A program made the position numbers and the translations under genes. Source: Thermincola carboxydiphila (GTDB lineage Bacteria > Bacillota > Thermincolia > Thermincolales > UBA2595). From it: a stretch of DNA of 64,000 nt. The stretch spans positions 78,595 through 142,594 of the forward strand of contig JAENYP010000011.1 of the NCBI GenBank assembly GCA_016841725.1, written 5' to 3'. The notes beneath the pieces are model-generated. The model was not told where the DNA came from. It worked only from the letters and a program-made list of their open reading frames with translations, and did no database searches. Below are positions 1 to 8,165 of the stretch, piece after piece (the stretch's first letter is position 1; the number at the start of each line of letters is the position of its first letter).

Positions 1-666
1 GGTCGTCGGGCCGCTGCCGGCTTGCGGAGTCAGCTGTCCCGGGATGTGAGGGCTTCGGTTCGCCGCGGTGGTGAATATGACGGTGACCAGGGTGCTGTTT
101 GGGAAGCAGTTTCCTATATGCATTCCTGCCTTGGCACCCAAAGTCCCACCAAGGCGATGAATGATGCCTATGCCGGGGTGGAGGAACGGCTCGGCAAATT
201 TACCGAAAACCTAGATTGTCCAAAGGGCGCAGTGGGTGTGGCAGTGTTTATCAATGGCTGTATTACAGCCATTGAGGCCTTTGACAGCCCGGAAGTATTG
301 GAAAAGTTGTGGTCTCCTCTGATCGAAAGTTATGCGGTGGATGCCCTGATGGCTGAAGAGATCAAGCGGTCTGAAGATAAAACTGCTGTGGATAGAACTC
401 CTGAAGACAATATATCTGCAGACAAAACCTATACAACCCACAATGAACAATACAAAGCATTCCTGAAAAAGATAGAAAACGGCCTCGAACCACCAGTGGA
501 GACACCGGGCTCAGGGTTTGATGTCGGAATTGACGGAGAGGACATTAGCGGGTCCGCATCCTTTGACTCCGGCCGCCTGATCCACCTGACAGCAATGATG
601 GAACGGTCAGGCAGAGAGAAAAGAAGGCGGCATTATGAAGAATCCGAAGGAATAATTATTGAATAG
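1..666 (+). CDS. ARPP-1 (DUF6569)-like protein, 5' end outside window
   Basis: The reading frame is open from base 1, so the N-terminus lies outside the window; the first possible start inside is TTG at 22. The central part carries the layout I associate with the ARPP-1/DUF6569 domain: SPTKAMNDAY, then GAVGVAVFINGCITAIEAFDSP, then a KLWSPLIESYAVDAL block. Family members occur with ADP-ribosylation/phosphatase-type enzymes; no biochemical function is established. The C-terminal third (from about residue 115) is charged and low in predicted structure, with a GRLIHLTAMMER segment near the end. A hairpin follows the stop. Family assignment is from remembered motifs; function unknown. Confidence 0.7.
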   Translation, partial: GRRAAAGLRSQLSRDVRASVRRGGEYDGDQGAVWEAVSYMHSCLGTQSPTKAMNDAYAGVEERLGKFTENLDCPKGAVGVAVFINGCITAIEAFDSPEVLEKLWSPLIESYAVDALMAEEIKRSEDKTAVDRTPEDNISADKTYTTHNEQYKAFLKKIENGLEPPVETPGSGFDVGIDGEDISGSASFDSGRLIHLTAMMERSGREKRRRHYEESEGIIIE

Positions 667-697
667 CTGACAGACTGCTGTCACTTATTTGTGAGAT

Positions 698-735
698 AAT
701 CTCCCTGAAAACTATAAAACAGGGAGGTTATTTTT
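698..735 (+). terminator. Hairpin doubling as terminator and RBS region
   Basis: CTCCCTG (701-707) pairs with CAGGGAG (720-726), extended by A/T pairs, and is followed by GTTATTTTT. It has the form of an intrinsic terminator for the upstream gene, yet AGGGAGG in the right arm is also the Shine-Dalgarno for the ORF starting at 736. A related sequence occurs at about 2922-2980. Confidence 0.5.
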
Positions 736-906
736 ATGTCAAACAAAAATGAAACGAAAAAAGAGGTCCAAACCGAATTATGGAATGAAGTGCCGGCAGA
801 ATTATTGGGACGGGTAATCTCTGAGTCACCTCAGGAACAGTTGTTGGCAATTACACGGGTAAAAATACCTGGGTTTAGACCAGGCAGGATACCCCTGAGA
901 TTGTAA
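736..906 (+). CDS. 56-aa mini-protein with trigger-factor-like ribosome-binding motif
   Basis: ATG at 736 is preceded by a good Shine-Dalgarno (AGGGAGG, 721-727). The 56-residue product ends in RVKIPGFRPGRIPLRL. This closely resembles the GFRxGxxP ribosome-docking signature of trigger factor (E. coli VRIDGFRKGKVP), in a short Lys/Glu-rich context rather than a full chaperone. Changing frame just after the motif yields PEIVKQRILSN, which fits the residues that follow the signature in real trigger factors. The ORF is therefore either a short ribosome-binding peptide or a frameshifted fragment of a trigger-factor-like domain. yhaM lies 100 bp downstream in the same direction. Confidence 0.5.
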   Translation: MSNKNETKKEVQTELWNEVPAELLGRVISESPQEQLLAITRVKIPGFRPGRIPLRL

Positions 907-1009
907 AGCAGCGAATCCTCAGCAATACGAAAAACTGCCCCGGGTGAGGGAAGAATTCCAGTAAGAGGTATAGGGGACTGGAACTGATTTCTTAACAGGA
1001 GTGAGCAAA

Positions 1010-1948
1010 ATGGCCAAAAAATATATTTCCGACTTTCAGGTCGGGGACAGCATTGATGAAATATTATATATAAATTCAAAAAGGGTGCAAAACTACAAAA
1101 ATAAACCGGGCTGTTTCCTGAATCTGGTCCTCAGTGACCGGACAGGGACAATCGGGTGCAAGCTGTGGGATTTCAATCCGGAACAGTCAAATGCCCCGGA
1201 GAAAACCTTTATCAGGTCTATCGGTGAGGTAGTGGAATTCGCTGAGGCACCGGAAATCCATCTTAAGGATTATGAGTTAATAGACAGCACGGCTGTTGAC
1301 CCCCGGGACTTCTTACCGGTAACCCCTTTTGACACCGTGGAAATGCAGAGGGAGTTCTGCCAGATAGCCCTGAAGCTACAGAATAGGCATCTCAAAAGCC
1401 TGTTGAGCCTGTTTGCCCAGGATGATAACCTGTTTCACAGGTTTTCCCAATGCCCGGCAGCTAAAATGATTCACCAGGCATATGTGGGCGGACTGTTGGA
1501 ACACAGTTTGAAAACAGCTAAGATCGTGGAACAGGTTGCTGCCTTTTATCCCGCTGTCAACAGGGAACTGGCTGTGACCGGTGCCCTGCTCCATGACATT
1601 GGCAAACTGGACGAATACGATTTTGATTATTCTATTGAAGTAACAGACGAGGGAAGGCTGCTGGGGCATATAGTTCTTGGCCTGAAAATCTTGGATGGCC
1701 TGATTGACCGCATACCGGATTTTCCCGATGAATTTAGGCTTGCCCTGCATCATATCATTACCAGCCACCATGGCAGGTATGAGTGGCAGTCACCCAAAAG
1801 GCCCAAAACTATCGAGGCCTGCCTGGTCCATTATGCTGATGCCATGGAAGCAGACCTGTGGAAGTTCAGCAGCCTCAGAGAAAAATACGAAGGTGAGAAT
1901 TGGAGTCCCTGGGAGAGGAGTTTGGAGAGGTGTGTTTATTTGAAATAG
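1010..1948 (+). CDS. yhaM: 3'-5' exoribonuclease YhaM
   Basis: YhaM degrades RNA (and single-stranded DNA) 3' to 5' in the Firmicute cytoplasm. The N-terminal ~100 residues form an OB-fold (FQVGDSIDEILYI, then FLNLVLSDRTGTIGCKLWD). The C-terminal half is an HD-type hydrolase domain: GLLEHSLKTAKI, ALLHDIGKLDEYDF with the HD pair, GHIVLG, HHIITSHHGRYEW and HYADAMEADLW. Length (312 aa) is normal for the family. I prefer ATG at 1010, which sits 8 nt after AGGAG; a GTG at 1001 is in frame but overlaps the Shine-Dalgarno. No obvious operon partner; the gap to the next gene is about 150 bp. Confidence 0.93.
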   Translation: MAKKYISDFQVGDSIDEILYINSKRVQNYKNKPGCFLNLVLSDRTGTIGCKLWDFNPEQSNAPEKTFIRSIGEVVEFAEAPEIHLKDYELIDSTAVDPRDFLPVTPFDTVEMQREFCQIALKLQNRHLKSLLSLFAQDDNLFHRFSQCPAAKMIHQAYVGGLLEHSLKTAKIVEQVAAFYPAVNRELAVTGALLHDIGKLDEYDFDYSIEVTDEGRLLGHIVLGLKILDGLIDRIPDFPDEFRLALHHIITSHHGRYEWQSPKRPKTIEACLVHYADAMEADLWKFSSLREKYEGENWSPWERSLERCVYLK

Positions 1949-2102
1949 CGGTACACAAAGTCAGCCCAAATTAAATATGACAGCATTTAAAAAGGAAATC
2001 CGGTTTTCTGCTAGAATTTATCTGCAATATTAGTATTTATTATTAAGAGAGATTGAGGTTCCATAAAGTCTGGCTAATCTAACAGTACTTCAAGGAGGCT
2101 CT

Positions 2103-2912
2103 ATGGAAAACACTTTGATGCCAGTTCTATTATTAACTATATTTTTCGCTGTGATTCTTCCCGGGATTAATAAGAAACCCAGGGTTGTGGCAGGTGCTGT
2201 TATATGTTTTGCTTTAATAACAGGCTGCAACTATGCACAAACAGGTCAAAATAATCAGGCGACAGACAATCAGGTAATAGAAAATCAGGCGAATAACGGT
2301 CAGATTAATGTGGTGCCGGCAAAGGTGATATCAGTGGTTGACGGTGACACTGTAGGTGTCAGGATGGGCCAGGCCGAGGAGAGAGTGCGGTTGATCGGGG
2401 TAGATACTCCTGAAACCAAACACCCCACGCGGTCGGTTGGGGCTTATGGCCCGGAGGCTTCGAGTTTCACCAAAAGCGAATTAAACGGTAAGTCAGTCTT
2501 TCTTGAATTCGATGTATCGGAGAGAGATAAATACGGGCGGATGCTGGCTTATGTTTGGCTCGAAAAGCCATTATTGGGCAGTAATAGCGAAATCAGATCC
2601 AAAATGTTCAATGCGGTTCTGCTGCTTAATGGATATGCCCAGTTGATGACAGTTCCGCCAAATGTCAAATATGTTGATTACTTTAAAGACCTTCAAGCTC
2701 AGGCCCGGAAAGACGGCAATGGATTGTGGGGATTAACTGGGGCAGGATCTTTAGGGGGCAAATACATTGGAAGCAAAAAGTCAGATAAATACCATTACCC
2801 GGACTGTGAATGGGCAAAAAAGATTCTTCCTGAGAATGTAATTTGGTTTAAAGATGTAAGTGATGCGAATGCACACGGCTATAAACCGTGTGGGATTTGC
2901 AGACCAGAGTAA
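2103..2912 (+). CDS. Thermonuclease-family lipoprotein (SNase domain) with C-terminal Ada-like metal-binding module
   Basis: An exported calcium-dependent nuclease of the staphylococcal-nuclease type. A hydrophobic N-terminus with a possible lipobox (ALITGC, near residue 41) suggests a membrane-anchored lipoprotein, followed by a Gln/Asn-rich linker. The SNase domain runs from about residue 70 to 215: VVDGDTV, VRLIGVDTPETKHP with its catalytic Arg and Asp, EFDVSERDKYGRMLAYVW and LLLNGYAQ. The last ~45 residues (KYIGSKKSDKYHYPDCEWAKK ... GYKPCGICRPE) match the small Cys-based domain often fused to bacterial nucleases and DNA-competence proteins. AAGGAGG lies 8 nt upstream of the ATG. A strong hairpin follows. 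Confidence 0.9.
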   Translation: MENTLMPVLLLTIFFAVILPGINKKPRVVAGAVICFALITGCNYAQTGQNNQATDNQVIENQANNGQINVVPAKVISVVDGDTVGVRMGQAEERVRLIGVDTPETKHPTRSVGAYGPEASSFTKSELNGKSVFLEFDVSERDKYGRMLAYVWLEKPLLGSNSEIRSKMFNAVLLLNGYAQLMTVPPNVKYVDYFKDLQAQARKDGNGLWGLTGAGSLGGKYIGSKKSDKYHYPDCEWAKKILPENVIWFKDVSDANAHGYKPCGICRPE

Positions 2913-2975
2913 ATAATTAATACTGACAAACAGTTGTCACTTTGACATGGGGTAATCTCCTTGAAAACAGGGAGA

Positions 2976-3006
2976 TTTAGGCACCCGAAATCTCCGGGTG
3001 CCTAAA
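2976..3006 (+). terminator. Perfect 12-bp inverted repeat after the nuclease gene
   Basis: Arms TTTAGGCACCCG (2976-2987) and CGGGTGCCTAAA (2995-3006) are exact complements around a 7-nt loop. A smaller hairpin (AATCTCC / GGAGATT) precedes it. It lies between a + gene and a - gene and could stop transcription from both; there is no long T-tract. Confidence 0.6.
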
Positions 3007-3031
3007 GTGTCTTGTGTTTTTTAATGAGGTA

Positions 3032-3532
3032 CTATCGCCCGATTTTTATTAAAGCTCGCCTTACAATGGCTTTTGAAATATACTTGGGATTATTGGCATG
3101 TATTTTTAGTATGATAGTTTCTGCATCTTGTGCCGACAGTCCACCGGAGTCCACCAACAGACAAACTAGTTCAATGCCCCAGATAACAGGTACACTTTCA
3201 GAAACACATTTTCTTCTAAGAGGCTTATCATTTGAAACGCAGGTCATTCCATGTTCTTTGGCGAGAATTACACAAAGCTTGTCTTGGAATGATAAGGAAC
3301 CGATGTTACTAAATGCTTCGACCAGTTGGTCAAGGTCAGGTTCTATAAGCTTAATTCCAAGTCTGATACAATCACTCTCTTTGATTTGCTTAACTTCATC
3401 AAAGACAGGGGTGGCCAAGAATACCTGGCCAACGTGTGAATTAACTAGTTTAATAATAGTTCGGTCACATTGGAAAAAATCTATGAGAATATTGGCATCC
3501 ATTATCAACAAACTGTGTGTTTTTTTACTCAT
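3032..3532 (-). CDS. PIN-domain protein, probable toxin partner
   Basis: A PIN-type ribonuclease fold: LLIMDANILIDFF supplies the first acidic residue (D12), TPVFDEVKQI a second acidic site, and FQDKLCVILAKEHG followed by CVSNDKPLRR the C-terminal acidic cluster. Length (166 aa) and layout suit DUF3368-like/VapC-related nucleases that cleave RNA. I chose ATG at 3532, which begins 2 nt after the stop of the upstream HTH-peptidase gene. An upstream in-frame GTG at 3544 would give a 10-nt overlap. No independent Shine-Dalgarno is visible, so translation is probably coupled. The pairing implies a toxin-antitoxin-like or stress module; toxicity is inference. Confidence 0.8.
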   Translation of the reverse strand: MSKKTHSLLIMDANILIDFFQCDRTIIKLVNSHVGQVFLATPVFDEVKQIKESDCIRLGIKLIEPDLDQLVEAFSNIGSLSFQDKLCVILAKEHGMTCVSNDKPLRRKCVSESVPVIWGIELVCLLVDSGGLSAQDAETIILKIHANNPKYISKAIVRRALIKIGR

Positions 3533-3534
3533 GC

Positions 3535-4680
3535 TTAATACCACGAAGCAATTCTTTCTCGCATCGATTCAAGGTCAAGCCTTAGTATCTCTGCGCCCCG
3601 GCTTAAGGTGATTTTCTCTTGCTCAATAGCTTCACGAACAAGTTTTGATAAACGATCTTCCATAAAGTTTGATGGTGATAAAGAATCTGGTTCATGAGCA
3701 CGCAGAATTTCCGGTGCCTGTCCAAATTCTTCTGGGGGTATTGCTTCGGGTTCATCAGTGAATTTTAAGGTTTTACCATGCCTTGATTTGTAGGCTGCCT
3801 GGAATTTTCCCCAAACACCAGGGCCGTGTTTTTCAGCCAGCCGATACAAAACAGTCTTATAGCTGACTTGGAATATATGTTTTACTTTATAAACCCGGTC
3901 TAAGAAATACAAGCCATAAGTGTCATTCCATTCTGAATCAAATGCTTTTTCAGGCATGAGGAAATAAGAGGCAAATATATTCGCTTCTTTTTCCTCATCA
4001 CTATCTTCAATCGATTTCTGAACATCATATGCGTTAATGTGGAGAAGTAAATGCCCAAGTTCGTGGGCAGCACTAAAAATCCAACGTTCAACCGAGATTC
4101 TGTCCCAAACGTTTACGATGATGGCAGGACCACCATCTTTTTCTGAAACGGATAGACCAAAAAAACCATCTGATGCAAGAGTCAGAGGGTATACTTTGAT
4201 TCCACATGATTCTAATAAACCTGAAATATCTCGGATTGGGTCCTTTTCCCCTAGTTCTAGCTTAGTTCTTACTAAAGCCGCTGCCTTCTTTGCCCTGGAC
4301 ACCCTTTTTGTTTTAGAAAGTTCTCCGGGCAAATCTGCTAGACAATACGGTTCTTTTTGATTTAAAAGGTCCTCAAGCAGATTAAAGTCATCCAGCCAAC
4401 GAGCCACTTCGCATAAAATGTTTTCCCGGCTGTTCATTTTTTTTAGTGCCCTAAACCTTACATTCTTTAAAGTTCGAACCGGTACAAATAAATCCTGAAG
4501 TTTGACCCCCATACCTGCAGCAATATTTTGCAGAGTAGATACCTTAGGGGTTGAAGAACCGGTTTCTATGTTTCGGTAAGCAAGCCTCGAAATACCTGAT
4601 CGGTCTGCTGCCTCTGATTGACTCAACCCCTGGCCTTCACGAATCCGACGGAGATTTGCGCCAATCATTTTTTTATCCAT
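3535..4680 (-). CDS. XRE-family HTH protein fused to ImmA/IrrE metallopeptidase domain
   Basis: Residues 1-65 are a Cro/CI-type helix-turn-helix (LRRIREGQGLSQSEAADRSGISRLAYRNIETGSS). The central part carries the ImmA/IrrE (COG2856) zinc-peptidase motif AAHELGHLLLH, with HELGH at residues 206-210 and the downstream acidic stretch EEKEANIFASYFLMP supplying the third ligand region. Such fusions sense a signal and cleave or release a repressor in mobile elements and toxin-antitoxin loci. The gene heads a two-gene operon with the PIN protein. Its promoter overlaps an inverted repeat (4709-4733), implying self-repression. GGGAGG precedes the ATG. Confidence 0.9.
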   Translation of the reverse strand: MDKKMIGANLRRIREGQGLSQSEAADRSGISRLAYRNIETGSSTPKVSTLQNIAAGMGVKLQDLFVPVRTLKNVRFRALKKMNSRENILCEVARWLDDFNLLEDLLNQKEPYCLADLPGELSKTKRVSRAKKAAALVRTKLELGEKDPIRDISGLLESCGIKVYPLTLASDGFFGLSVSEKDGGPAIIVNVWDRISVERWIFSAAHELGHLLLHINAYDVQKSIEDSDEEKEANIFASYFLMPEKAFDSEWNDTYGLYFLDRVYKVKHIFQVSYKTVLYRLAEKHGPGVWGKFQAAYKSRHGKTLKFTDEPEAIPPEEFGQAPEILRAHEPDSLSPSNFMEDRLSKLVREAIEQEKITLSRGAEILRLDLESMRERIASWY

Positions 4681-4708
4681 AAAATTAAACCTCCCTTCAA
4701 ACCTATTA

Positions 4709-4733
4709 TATACAAAAAAACAATATTTGTATA
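4709..4733 (-). promoter_or_regulatory. Promoter and operator of the XRE/ImmA-PIN operon
   Basis: TATACAAA (4709-4716) and TTTGTATA (4726-4733) form a perfect 8-bp inverted repeat with a 9-nt spacer. On the minus strand a TATAAT -10 overlaps the inner edge; the -35 is weak. This is the position expected for autorepression by the HTH protein. Confidence 0.6.
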
Positions 4734-4783
4734 CATGTAAACTAAACTTGCCAAAAAATTATTTTGTGTTATAGCTACACACC

Positions 4784-4811
4784 AAAGCCCCCGTTTCATA
4801 ACAGGGGCTTT
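4784..4811 (-). terminator. Hairpin 3' of the tyrosine recombinase gene
   Basis: AAAGCCCC (4784-4791) pairs with GGGGCTTT (4804-4811). It lies just beyond the stop of the minus-strand recombinase gene. The T-run is short. Confidence 0.6.
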
Positions 4812-4827
4812 CACATGCGGCTTTATC

Positions 4828-5715
4828 CTATTTCAGCTTATTTACCGCATCCCGTTTCTTCATGGCATTCGTATGTGTATAAATATGGGTACTACCTGGA
4901 TCTAGGTGCCCCATCAGCTCCTGAATGGTGACCAAATCAACCCCTGCATCAAGCAAATTAGTAGCAAACGTATGCCGGAGCTTATGAGGCGTATAAATCT
5001 TGGGGTCCAGTCCGGCCTTTGCAATACAATTGCCGAACCGGGTCCGCAGTGTACATCTATCCAGCCTATTACCTTTTTCATTAATGAAAATTGCTTTATT
5101 AACAAGGGGTAAACGTGTTTGCAGATATTCCCAGGCCAATTCCAGGACAACATCCTTAACTGGCAGCACCCTTTCCTGCTGCCCTTTACCCATAACCTTT
5201 AACGTTGCTGCTTTAAAGTCAAGGTCATTCCAGTTTAAACTAAGAAACTCTGTGCGCCTGACACCGGTATAGCCGAACACATAAAGCATGAGCTTATCCT
5301 GCAGCCAAAGGTCGTCTTCTTGCATAAAATCAGGCACCCGAAGCAGCCGTTCAAATTCACCTGGTTTTAGATAAATTGGTATCCTCTTAGGTTTTTTTGG
5401 CGGTTTGATTTTTCTCATGGGAGAAGCCAATATATAGTCCTGGTCAATACAGTAATTAAAGAAGCTTCTCATGCTGTTAACTCTTCTTGCAACAGTGGCA
5501 GGTTTGTAATTTTTTGTCTGCCCTAAGTGAATTAAGAACTTATGAACCAATGGCTGATTAACCGCTTCAACCTGTGGGGGGACCCCCTGCTCCTCCATAA
5601 ATTCAGCCAGCCTGTTCAAGTCAGCCCTATAAGCATAATCCGTGCAGACTGTTGTATTCTTTTCCACCCTTAAATAAGCCAGGAACTCCTCCGTAATTTC
5701 ACGTAAGTCCACCAT
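4828..5715 (-). CDS. Tyrosine recombinase (XerC/XerD-like phage integrase)
   Basis: Site-specific DNA strand exchange enzyme. The N-terminal ~105 residues are the SAM-like DNA-binding core (EFLAYLRVEKN ... RRVNSMRSFFNYC). The catalytic domain shows TGVRRTEFLSL with catalytic R153, the beta-hairpin Lys region MGKGQQERVLPV, HKLRHTFATNLL (HxxR), LMGHLDPGSTHIYTHT with the His and the nucleophilic Tyr. The start is the ATG at 5715, preceded by GGAGG (CGGAGGTGTT); a longer frame to 5766 lacks a ribosome-binding site. Standalone length (~295 aa) fits XerC/D-type enzymes, but no dif or att site is evident. It adjoins the XRE/PIN pair, suggesting a small accessory island. Confidence 0.9.
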   Translation of the reverse strand: MVDLREITEEFLAYLRVEKNTTVCTDYAYRADLNRLAEFMEEQGVPPQVEAVNQPLVHKFLIHLGQTKNYKPATVARRVNSMRSFFNYCIDQDYILASPMRKIKPPKKPKRIPIYLKPGEFERLLRVPDFMQEDDLWLQDKLMLYVFGYTGVRRTEFLSLNWNDLDFKAATLKVMGKGQQERVLPVKDVVLELAWEYLQTRLPLVNKAIFINEKGNRLDRCTLRTRFGNCIAKAGLDPKIYTPHKLRHTFATNLLDAGVDLVTIQELMGHLDPGSTHIYTHTNAMKKRDAVNKLK

Positions 5716-6052
5716 AACACCTCCGATGCATAGATATGCATAAATTTGTATGCAACAGAAGTACATCTAACGGGGACATAGCTCTTTTGAAGTTTATTTG
5801 AACCTTAGAGCCACGTGGAAATAGAGGGTTACCATATTTTACCTCCAGAACTCGGCTTATCGATTTACTCGGTTACAATTATTGGTGACAACGGTGCATA
5901 TAACCGTTGTTTTTTTATGCTTATTTTCAGTTATTAATCATGAGTCAACTTATGGGGCCGCTCCCTGTTTTTTATCTTAACCGTTTCGAGTTGCCGGTTC
6001 ATATAATATGTTATCTCAACTTATTTTTTGCTTACGTGCTTATTGAGAGGAA
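5716..6052. other. Gene-free stretch with an orphan plus-strand terminator
   Basis: No supportable ORF. CAACGGT (5889-5895) and ACCGTTG (5903-5909) form a perfect stem with a 7-nt loop, followed by seven T (5910-5916): a well-formed intrinsic terminator on the + strand with no + gene upstream, since the recombinase lies on the - strand. TATGCATA-type repeats lie just upstream of the recombinase start (5726-5755) and may be its operator. Confidence 0.55.
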
Positions 6053-6717
6053 GTGTTGTTACCTTTGAACAAAATAGATGTTTTGATACCTGTTGTTGAA
6101 AAAGATCTGGAAGTACTGCCATATGCCATAGATTTTGCAAGGAAAAATATCAGGCACTACATTGGAGAGGTAGTAATAATTGCGCCTGAAAACGGAACTA
6201 TTAAGGCTTTGAGCAGAGAAAAGGGCTGCAGGTTTATCAACGAAAACACGGTTCTGCCAATTACCCGAAAAGATATCGATTATTGTCCAAAAATAAAAAA
6301 TAATTATATGGACAGATCGGGTTGTGGCTGTTTCAGCAATTATTAAAACTCAGTGGTGATATTATCGGCAATCAGGAGAATTATTTAGTTCTTGATGCAG
6401 ATACACTTTTAATCCGGCCACATGTATTTGAACACAACGGCAAAACAGTTTTCTATTACAGAAAAGACCTCCACAGGCCTTATCTGCAGACTTATGAAAA
6501 ACTGTTGGGAGAAAAGGCCATGGCGGCTGACGCTTCCATATCTTTTGTCATTTAGTACATGTATTTTAAAAACAGCAGGGTTATGGAACTGAAAAAGCTA
6601 ATCGAGGCCAGGCATCACACCGCATGGTACACCGCAATAATAAACAATATCAATAAAGAGGAATTATCCAGTTTTTTTGAATTTGAAACATATGGAAACT
6701 ACATATATAAAAATTAA
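6053..6717 (+). pseudogene. Broken DUF6492-like (glycosyltransferase-fold) gene
   Basis: The first frame (GTG 6053) encodes IDVLIPVVEKDLEVLPYAID and a pattern like nucleotide-sugar transferases (VLIPV ... VVIIAPENGTIKAL). Around 6320 the homologous sequence moves to another frame: WLFQQLLKL ... YLVLDADTLLIRP (the DxD-like LDADT), FYYRKDLHRPY and ASISFVI. A TAG at 6553-6555 then interrupts, after which the same frame continues with YMYFKNSRVMELKKLIE to a stop at 6715. One frameshift plus one nonsense codon mark this as a pseudogene. The family name rests on remembered DUF6492 layout; the intact protein would probably modify surface glycans, as the adjacent GT11 gene does. Confidence 0.75.
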
Positions 6718-6787
6718 AAAACTTATCCAAAATAAACATACCGGAACTTGCCGGCAGATATCGTTCTATTTCTTTTCATGCGTACTA

Positions 6788-7627
6788 TCAGTAGAATCTC
6801 CTAATGATATTCAGCAGCGGCTGGCTTGCCCAGGGATCATATGGAATTAGTCTTTTTAAATGCAGAACAGGCCGCAGAAAAGATTTTGCCTTATTGTTCA
6901 GCATACTCGCTGCAAAGGAAAAGGTGCTATTGGAAATTGCCAACATATCACATTGACTTAACAAATAGAAATCGGAATAGAAGTAATTGTCGGGGAGCGA
7001 ACTGTATAAGTCTTGCACAGTTACAGGATGATATTCCGAGAACTCTGAGGCAGCAGCATCTATTTCGTCGCTGGCAATGAACAATACCGGATCAGGCACT
7101 ATTGACCAGATGGAACAAAGCCAGTTTTTGTACCAAGCAGTTGGAGCAATAAAGAAAAATACTTGTTTGTTTGTACCTTTATAGTCATTATAATCTCCTC
7201 TTCTAATATGCAATCCGATAATTGTTTTACCCCGGGAAAACAGGTTTGCCAAACCTGTGTCCATCTCAGCTTTTATTTCCGGAACAGGTATAAAAAGAGA
7301 CTGAAAATATTCTTTATAAGGTGCAAAGCTGGATGTATGAAACTGAAAATTTCCTGAAAAATCGACGTTTTTGTATCTTGGTGTAGGTTCTGTAAAAATT
7401 TTCTGCAGGTTCTTTTGTCTGAGTTCGGATATCACAGGTAATTTTCCTGATATCGGCGGATCGTTATGTCCGAAAAGGTATTGACCGGCCCAAACAGGTG
7501 TCTCAACTCTCATGTTAAACACCTGGGCGTAAATTTTAAGAAACGCATACTGGAAAATCTGGTTTCCAAAACGGCCTTTTTCCCCTAATGTTGACATAGT
7601 TACAACTGGACTGCTGGTATCAACCAT
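6788..7627 (-). CDS. GT11-like alpha-1,2-fucosyltransferase
   Basis: Members transfer fucose from GDP-fucose onto surface polysaccharide. The N-terminus has the family signature GRFGNQIFQYAFLKIYA, and the nucleotide-binding motif IIGLHIRRGDYNDY (HxRRGD) lies mid-protein. A C-terminal FYLLSQCDMLAISNSTFSFAASML corresponds to the third conserved block. Length (about 279 aa) is normal. I prefer ATG at 7627, placed 8 nt after GGGAG, over the ATG at 7642. It is convergent with the broken DUF6492 gene; the two may be relics of one glycan locus. Confidence 0.8.
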   Translation of the reverse strand: MVDTSSPVVTMSTLGEKGRFGNQIFQYAFLKIYAQVFNMRVETPVWAGQYLFGHNDPPISGKLPVISELRQKNLQKIFTEPTPRYKNVDFSGNFQFHTSSFAPYKEYFQSLFIPVPEIKAEMDTGLANLFSRGKTIIGLHIRRGDYNDYKGTNKQVFFFIAPTAWYKNWLCSIWSIVPDPVLFIASDEIDAAASEFSEYHPVTVQDLYSSLPDNYFYSDFYLLSQCDMLAISNSTFSFAASMLNNKAKSFLRPVLHLKRLIPYDPWASQPLLNIIRRFY

Positions 7628-7782
7628 GATCACATCTCCCATTGTCTTTTTTGTAGGTTAGAATTAGTTCATTCATAGTTAATGTATGAGAGACAATGTC
7701 AAAGAGCGATATCCGGTAAAAAATCTGGAATTAAGTAACTTCGAGGGTGGATTAATTTACTTCCAATAGACGCAAGGCCAAT

Positions 7783-7824
7783 ATTTCAACCCCCGAAAAC
7801 CGCATTTCAACCCCCGAAAGCCGC
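7783..7824. repeat. Two tandem 21-bp units upstream of riboswitch 1
   Basis: ATTTCAACCCCCGAAAACCGC (21 bp) is repeated with one change (A to G at unit position 17). A related CAAAACCGCATTT stretch sits upstream of the second riboswitch near 51055, so the upstream region seems shared between the two loci. Confidence 0.7.
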
Positions 7825-7900
7825 ATTTTAATCCAATTTGGTGGGAAATTACAGAAATAGAGAGAATTATTATAAATACTATATAAAACTGAATAAAATC

Positions 7901-8002
7901 GGATTCCGAGATAATGGCAAACCCGCCGAAAGGCGGGGGCGCAAAGCCACGGGTCTAAAATTAGTGTAACTGATCATGACCGCCGGGTTGCCGAAGGAAC
8001 CA
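7901..8002 (+). ncRNA. Cyclic di-GMP-I (GEMM-I) riboswitch
   Basis: The aptamer shows the conserved GGCAAACC core (7916 onward), a P2 stem CCGCC-GAAA-GGCGG capped by the GAAA tetraloop, GCGCAAAGCCACGGGTCTAA (the CGCAAAGCC block with the conserved linker), and the P3 side ending GCCGGGTTGCCGAAG. An outer P1 of GATTCC/GGAA closes it. It is followed by a terminator (8022-8056), so c-di-GMP probably sets read-through into the CARDB remnant and transglutaminase-like gene. Confidence 0.95.
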
Positions 8003-8021
8003 GTTTTATCATCGTAAAAAG

Positions 8022-8056
8022 ACACCAGTCCCTTTGATCCGGGGCAGGTGTTTTTT
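8022..8056 (+). terminator. Expression-platform terminator of riboswitch 1
   Basis: ACACC (8022-8026) pairs with GGTGT (8047-8051), with inner CCC/GGGG pairs, followed by six T. The same arrangement follows the second riboswitch. Confidence 0.8.
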
Positions 8057-8165
8057 GTTTCAATAAGGGGAAAAACCTTATGGCGGCAGATTTTCTTTTC
8101 TGACAAGAGAAGTGTAAAGGAAGAGATTTAATGAACACACTTATTAGGCTCCAATAGTATTTGTG

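Noticed and set aside
3012..3611. Long + strand ORF opposite the PIN gene
   Set aside because: The opposite strand carries clear PIN and HTH-peptidase motifs; the + frame has none and lacks a good ribosome-binding site.
7163..7357. Plus-strand ORFs within the fucosyltransferase gene
   Set aside because: They are antisense to GT11 motifs and have no independent support.
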